Shown here: in pieces, positions 59,522 to 64,000 of the stretch | Numbering within the stretch: position 1 is the first letter of the stretch | How the letters are laid out: each line of letters starts with the position of its first letter | Assembly: GCF_049852125.1 (NCBI RefSeq) | Contig: NZ_CP187532.1 | Span: 1,674,001-1,738,000, forward strand | Reading direction: 5' to 3' | Length of the DNA stretch: 64,000 nt | From: Senimuribacter sp049852125 | Lineage (GTDB): Bacteria > Bacillota > Clostridia > Peptostreptococcales > Anaerovoracaceae | Position numbers and translations under genes: made by a program | Notes under the pieces: generated by a model | The model's database searches: none | What the model was told of the DNA's origin: nothing | The model's input: the letters and a program-made list of their open reading frames with translations, nothing else

Positions 59522-61093
59522 TTAAATCCTCCGATAGGTCACCTTCCCGCCTGTCATGGTCAAAAGTACTCTTGCTTTTGAAATTTCCTCCGCGGGAATT
59601 TCAAACAGATTTCTGTCAAGCACGGTCAGATCCGCATATTTACCGACGGAAATCGTGCCCCGCACGCCTTCGTTGAACCCTGCATACGCCCCTTCATAGG
59701 TAAACGTCCACAAAGCTTCCTCTAAGGTCAGTGCGTATTCCGGATACCAGGTCTTTCCGGAAACCGGATCCTTACGGGTTACCGCATATTGCAGGTTCGG
59801 CAGAATATCAAATTTCTCCACCGGGCAGTCAGATCCTGCGCACTGGTGCACGCCCAGCTCAGCAAACCTTCGCCAGTTATAGCTGGTAGCCTCCAGTTCT
59901 TCCCCTACGCAGTCTTCTACGATATGCATATCATAGCGAACAAAAACCGGCTGAATATATGCCAGCAAATTCAGTTTCTGAAACCAATCCTGCTGCTTTT
60001 CGCTCATGATCTGGCAATGGACAATCCCGTGGCGCAGATTCGCCTTTGGATTCTCATAATGCGCCCTGCGCAGCGCATTCAGCGTCTGTTCCAGCGCGCC
60101 GTCGCCGATGCAGTGAATCGCCATCTGCATTCCGTGATCCTGCGCCATAGATATCATCTCCTGCAGCTCATCATCGGTATAATTCAGCACGCCGCAGGTT
60201 TCCGGCGCGTTGCGGTACGGCGCAAGCATGGCCGCCGTATGGGCGCCGAGAGATCCGTCTGTAATAATCTTCAGCGGTCCAATTCTGAAAAAACCGTAAT
60301 TATCGCCGGTTCTGTGCCCTGCTGCCAAAAATTGTTTCAGCTCCGGCAGGGTTTCCAGATTGCACTGTTCATAAATCCGCACATCCAGCTTTCTTGCTTC
60401 GGAAAGCTCCCTATATGCCTGCAGAATCAGCTTCCCGCAGGTACCCGGCAGCACCGTAAAATCATCGGTATGAACTTCCGTAATACCGGCTCTTGCGGCA
60501 GCACGCGCCGCATCCTGAATCAGTTCCTTCAATTCATCTAAATCCGGCAGCGGCTCCGCCTCGGAAATGGCGTTTTGCGCCTGTTCTCTGACGATGCCGT
60601 CCGGACAGCTTTCCAAAAGTCCCGAAAGCGCCAGCGCTCTGGTATTGCAAACGGAAATATGCAGGCAAGCTCTCTGAAACACGACAGGCACATCTTCTGA
60701 GATCGTATCTAAATTCTCCCTGGTAGGCATGGTTTTTTCTATCCAGTCGTCCTGGTTGAAGCCTCCTGCCAGAAGCCATCCGCCCTTCTCGCTGATTTCA
60801 GAAACCCTGCCGCGGCAAAGCTCCATCGCTTCCGACAGCGATTTAGTCTCTGACAGATCGATGGTTCGCCGTACCATAGCATCATAAATAAAATGCAGAT
60901 GGCTGTCGATGAACCCCGGCACCATAAGGCGGCCGGCAAGATCAATCCGCTCCGTACTACTGCTTGCCAGCGCGAGAATCTCCTCGTCACTTCCCAGCGC
61001 TGCAATCACGCCGTTTTTCACAGCTGCAGCGCTGCACACAGGATATGCCTGATCCTGGGTATAAATCGTTCCGTTATAGAAAATGGTATCCAT
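59522..61093 (-). CDS. YtcJ-like amidohydrolase
   Basis: 523 residues, Amidohydro_3 family. Metal-site motifs are VPGFIDSHLHFIY (HxH), the later His in MAIHCIGDGA and HGIVHCQ, and the Asp in CAGSDCPVEKFD. It starts with the short beta-domain DTIFYNGTIYTQD and ends with GTISVGKYADLTVLDRNLF. Relatives act on amides, esters or cyclic amides, and the substrate is usually unknown. It is a single gene next to the NRPS operon but with its own terminator. Confidence 0.88.
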   Translation of the reverse strand: MDTIFYNGTIYTQDQAYPVCSAAAVKNGVIAALGSDEEILALASSSTERIDLAGRLMVPGFIDSHLHFIYDAMVRRTIDLSETKSLSEAMELCRGRVSEISEKGGWLLAGGFNQDDWIEKTMPTRENLDTISEDVPVVFQRACLHISVCNTRALALSGLLESCPDGIVREQAQNAISEAEPLPDLDELKELIQDAARAAARAGITEVHTDDFTVLPGTCGKLILQAYRELSEARKLDVRIYEQCNLETLPELKQFLAAGHRTGDNYGFFRIGPLKIITDGSLGAHTAAMLAPYRNAPETCGVLNYTDDELQEMISMAQDHGMQMAIHCIGDGALEQTLNALRRAHYENPKANLRHGIVHCQIMSEKQQDWFQKLNLLAYIQPVFVRYDMHIVEDCVGEELEATSYNWRRFAELGVHQCAGSDCPVEKFDILPNLQYAVTRKDPVSGKTWYPEYALTLEEALWTFTYEGAYAGFNEGVRGTISVGKYADLTVLDRNLFEIPAEEISKARVLLTMTGGKVTYRRI

Positions 61094-61287
61094 AAATTGT
61101 ATTCTCCTATTCTCACTGCACTAATCGTCTGTGTTCATTATACCATAAATGCTGAGTTCTGTCTTCGCTTTTAGAACGACAAACGTACAAAAGGCTTGAA
61201 AGCGCCGTGTAGTATAGTTTATCATTGATTGTATCAGAAATTTTGCCACACAACAATTTCTGATTTTTCCTGCTTTCCCGTATCTTC

Positions 61288-61316
61288 TTGCAGCGAAAAA
61301 GCTTTTACAGTATACT
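61288..61316 (+). promoter_or_regulatory. Promoter of the membrane protein/phosphoesterase gene
   Basis: TTGCAG (61288-61293) and TATACT (61311-61316) are 17 bp apart. The ATG at 61362 has AGGAGGG 10 bp upstream. Confidence 0.65.
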
Positions 61317-61361
61317 ATTACTAAGATTTCATCACAGTACAAATCAGGAGGGTTTCCATAT

Positions 61362-63148
61362 ATGGATTTTTATACAGCTTTCAAAAAAGCAAGACGGCGC
61401 ATCTATTGCACGGTAATACTCAGCATCCTTACCTGCGTTTATCTCCTAAACGCTATTTTGTATGTCAGACAGGGCGGGATAATTCTGTTCCTCCCTGCGC
61501 TCTGTCTTGGCGCAGCCGATTTTCTGCTTATCAAAAAACACCGCGCTCGCGCAATCGTATCTTCCATACGTCCCAATCCGGAAGACGTACAAGCTGCATT
61601 TGATAAATACGCGCGCCGCACCGTCAACTGGCTTTTGATTGTCTTTCTAAGAGTATTCGCCATGGCGCTGACCATTATTACCCTAAGTGTCAATTCTAAA
61701 GCAGACGAATTACTGGAATTTTTCCTTGGCAATCTATTTACGCTAGAGATTGTAATCTTTTTCTTTGCAAAAAATCTGCTAATCGTAGCCTGGCTGAATA
61801 AAAACTATACTCCGGAATACTACGGCAAATTTATGAAAACCATCCAGCGAGTCTTCATCATTTCGCTGATTTACTGGATTTTAGCAAGTCTGCTGTACTA
61901 TTTGTTTGAAAAAATCTTTGTTTTAAATATTTCCTTCTTTGTAATAGGCTTGTTCCTGCTCGCCGTCATTGTCTACAATTTTACCAAAATCAACGCCTTT
62001 ACCTATTCCAAAAAAGGCACAATCGAGTTGTCATCGCGGCAATTCTGCTGATTACAGTCACTGCCGGCGGATATGCTTATCTTGCGCGTGATATTTGGCT
62101 GACCCAGCCTTACATCAACGCAGTTCCTCATCTCTATGACGGAAAAAGTGAAATTACCTATGCTGAAGATTCCGGCATCTTTACGATTACAAAGCAGACC
62201 GACGATTTCAAAATTCTGCAGCTGACGGATATCCATCTGGGCGGCGGCGTCCTTTCCTATGAGAAAGATTTAAAAGCGCTGAAAGCTGTATACAAGCTTT
62301 TAGAATACACCAAGCCGGATCTGGTCCTTGTCACAGGAGACCTTGTCTATCCTGTAGGGATTTCTTCCTTTTCTTTTAACAATACCGCTCCCGTGCAGCA
62401 GTTTGCCGCCTTTATGCGAAATACCGGCATTCCCTGGGCTTTTACTTATGGGAATCACGACACGGAAAGCTATGCGGCGACCTCAGCTGATGATCTCAAC
62501 ACGCTATACAAATCATTGTCCTGGCATACCAGCAGAACGCTACTCTATCCTTATGTGCAACCTGCGATCACCGGCAGAAACAATCAGCTGATTGAACTTA
62601 GGAACCAAGACGGATCTCTGAATCAGGCGCTCTTCCTCATCGACTCCAACGCCTATACTGGTAAAGGCCTGAACAAATACGACTATATTCATGACGATCA
62701 GGTTGCATGGTACAAGGAGCATGTCCTGCGGCTCAACAAAGAAGAAAATAGAACCGTTTCTTCCCTGGTATTTTTCCATATTCCACTGCAGCAGTACAAA
62801 ACCGCTTACGAGCTCTACGAGCAGGGCAGCGATGAAGTTCAGTATCATTTTGGTGCAAACGATGAAAACTTTATGGGCAAAGTCTGCTGTTCCGAATATC
62901 CAAGCGCCATGTTCGATACAGCAAAAGAGCTGGGAAGCACGCAGGGATTTTTCTGCGGTCACGACCACTATAACAACATGTCCCTATCGTATCAGGGAAT
63001 TCGTCTCACCTACGGTATGAGCATCGATTATCTTGCCATGCCGGGGATTGCCCGCGATACCAAGCAACGAGGCGCAACCCTGATTACCGTCCATGATGAC
63101 AGTAAGGTCGACATCAAGCAGGTGCCCCTCTCAGAAATTGATCCGTGA
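61362..63148 (+). pseudogene. Membrane-anchored metallophosphoesterase gene, interrupted by a frame change
   Basis: The 5' part (61362-62051) encodes a protein with about six membrane helices that stops at 62051. The phosphoesterase lies in the -1 frame. It is open from before 62021 but has no ATG, GTG or TTG before 62393, which would cut off the first metal motif. Read through, it gives another helix (VVIAAILLITVTAGGY), LQLTDIHLGGG, LVTGDLVYP, TYGNHDTE and GHDHYNN, a complete calcineurin-type enzyme. A join at the A6 run 62009-62015 would make one protein of about 595 residues. Mutation, slippage or sequencing error are all possible. Confidence 0.7.
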
Positions 63149-63185
63149 TCGTTTCTCCTTCGCGAGTCGCCTTGAAATAGTCGAA

Positions 63186-63539
63186 GTTGTGCAGATTGGT
63201 CCAATTAAAGACCTTTTGCACAGCTTTGTCTCCGTACTACATCTTGAAGTTGTGCAAATTAAGCGGAGATCACATCAAATTGCACAACTTCACATCTAAT
63301 TAACTCTTGAAGGTTGTGCAAATCATTCGAATTAATAGTTACCTGCACAACTCTACCGCTGAAAAGATTCTTAAATTGTGCAAATCAAGCTAATTCCATT
63401 CCAATTGCACAACTTTACATCTAATCAACGCTTGAAAGTTGTGCAAAGTCATTCAAATTAACGGTACTTGCACAACTTTGCCACTCCAGAAAACCTAAAG
63501 GTTGTGCAAATCAAGCGAATCTGGCTTCAACTGCACAAC
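63186..63539. repeat. Phased inverted half-site array 4 (12 half-sites)
   Basis: GTTGTGCA (once ATTGTGCA) starts at 63186, 63249, 63313, 63375, 63438 and 63501. TGCACAAC (once TGCACAGC) starts at 63217, 63281, 63344, 63406, 63469 and 63532. All steps are 31 or 32 bp. Its spacers resemble those of array 1, about 61 kb away (AAAGTCATTCAAATTA, CTTCAATTGCACAACTTTAC and similar pieces occur in both). It fills the gap between two convergent genes. Confidence 0.92.
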
Positions 63540-63564
63540 TTCTGCCCCATATGAAACAAAAACG

Positions 63565-63602
63565 AAAAGCAGCGTCAGGCATTACATCTGACGCTGCTTT
63601 TT
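63565..63602 (-). terminator. Terminator of the M20 peptidase gene
   Basis: A stem of about 14 base pairs (AAAGCAGCGTCAG with CTGACGCTGCTTT) has a nine-base loop and T-runs on both sides. It lies 14 bp after the stop codon and may work in both directions. Confidence 0.85.
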
Positions 63603-63615
63603 CGCTCCAACGCAA

Positions 63616-64000
63616 TTACATATTCAGTTCTTCTACTGCATGTACCAGCATCTCGATGGCGGCCGGGATGGAATCTTCATCCAGGTCAAACTCTGCACTG
63701 TGCAGGGTCTGCGTTGTATCGCAGCCAATTCCTACATAAGTAGCAATACCGCCGTTATCCTGTACTTTATTGATCATAACAGAAGCATCATCGGTTCCGC
63801 CTACGTTACCTTCAAAGTAAATTTTTTCAAACCAAGGCACTTTCTTTGCGGCTCTTTCGATGACTTCCATCATGGCGTCGCTGCTCTGCGCCGCCGGAAT
63901 TTCACCGAAGTCTTCATAAGTGTATTCCATATCGTATGCCTTTGCAGCGCCATCCAGAATATCGAACACTCTCTTACGAGCATATGCGGCGATGGTTCTG
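63616..64000 (-). CDS. M20-family peptidase/amidohydrolase, C-terminal part (cut by window edge)
   Basis: The frame is open to the right edge (RTIAAYARKRVFDIL..), so the GTG at 63967-63969 is internal. The visible 128 residues have the M20 end pattern: GGTDDASVMINKVQDNGG, then YVGIGCDTTQTLHSAEFDLDEDSI with the metal-binding His near the C-terminus. This resembles AbgB-like aminobenzoyl-glutamate hydrolases and related aminoacylases. The substrate is not clear from the part seen. Confidence 0.85.
   Translation of the reverse strand, partial: RTIAAYARKRVFDILDGAAKAYDMEYTYEDFGEIPAAQSSDAMMEVIERAAKKVPWFEKIYFEGNVGGTDDASVMINKVQDNGGIATYVGIGCDTTQTLHSAEFDLDEDSIPAAIEMLVHAVEELNM

Noticed and set aside
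62393..63148. Metallophosphoesterase starting at the ATG 62393
   Set aside because: This start would remove the first metal motif (TDIH) and the GD motif, which are encoded in the same frame upstream.

Overview
The window looks like a low-to-mid GC Firmicute of class Clostridia, probably a gut anaerobe. The evidence is strong AGGAGG-type ribosome binding sites, a T-box leader, Bce-type and Agr-type two-component systems, an IPQTG sorting signal, a KTR/TnpV-type mobilizable element and a reductase-terminated NRPS. An Anaerovoracaceae-like host is a guess. No rRNA or tRNA gene was seen.

Layout. 1-1.8 kb: BceRS-like two-component system and the start of an ABC ATPase gene. 1.9-2.26 kb: repeat array 1. 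2.4-8.1 kb: an accessory locus of small membrane and secreted proteins. At its head is a GTG-started 20-residue peptide downstream of a 21-bp direct repeat that fits a LytTR site, next to an AgrC/AgrA-like pair. 8.2-10.8 kb: an internally deleted aldo-keto reductase, a lipoprotein, a RelE/Phd-type toxin-antitoxin pair and a 52-residue protein. 11-13.9 kb: ABC exporter, array 2 and a nuclease-like gene. 14-21.8 kb: threonine deaminase and a 2116-residue surface protein. 22-33 kb: ilvBNCD divergent from T-box-leuA-array 3-leuCDB. 33-36.9 kb: polysaccharide O-acetylation cluster. 37.1 kb: cspA.

37.48-46.64 kb: an integrative mobilizable element flanked by a 27-bp direct repeat. It carries a large serine recombinase, MobP relaxase, MobC, a sigma-like factor, an XRE-deformylase-kinase-zinc-ribbon operon, TnpV and an IS. 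It sits in the last codons of a phosphopantetheinyl transferase gene. 46.6-59.5 kb: the biosynthetic operon that this transferase belongs to. It contains a C-A-T-C-A-T-R NRPS, a 7TM histidine kinase, an HD-GYP regulator, an acyl ligase and a stand-alone carrier protein; the likely product is an N-acyl dipeptide aldehyde. 59.5-64 kb: amidohydrolase, a membrane protein/metallophosphoesterase gene split by a -1 frame change, array 4 and the end of an M20 peptidase gene.

The most unusual signal is a family of four intergenic arrays. In each, an 8-bp half-site (GTTGTGCA) alternates with its reverse complement at 31 or 32 bp, about three DNA helical turns, over 12-14 sites. One array lies 15 bp from the end of a PD-(D/E)xK-like nuclease gene. 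I do not recognise this as a named element. Other leads are the peptide/LytTR circuit, a repeated structured element beside ilvD and leuA, and the element's insertion into the biosynthetic operon.
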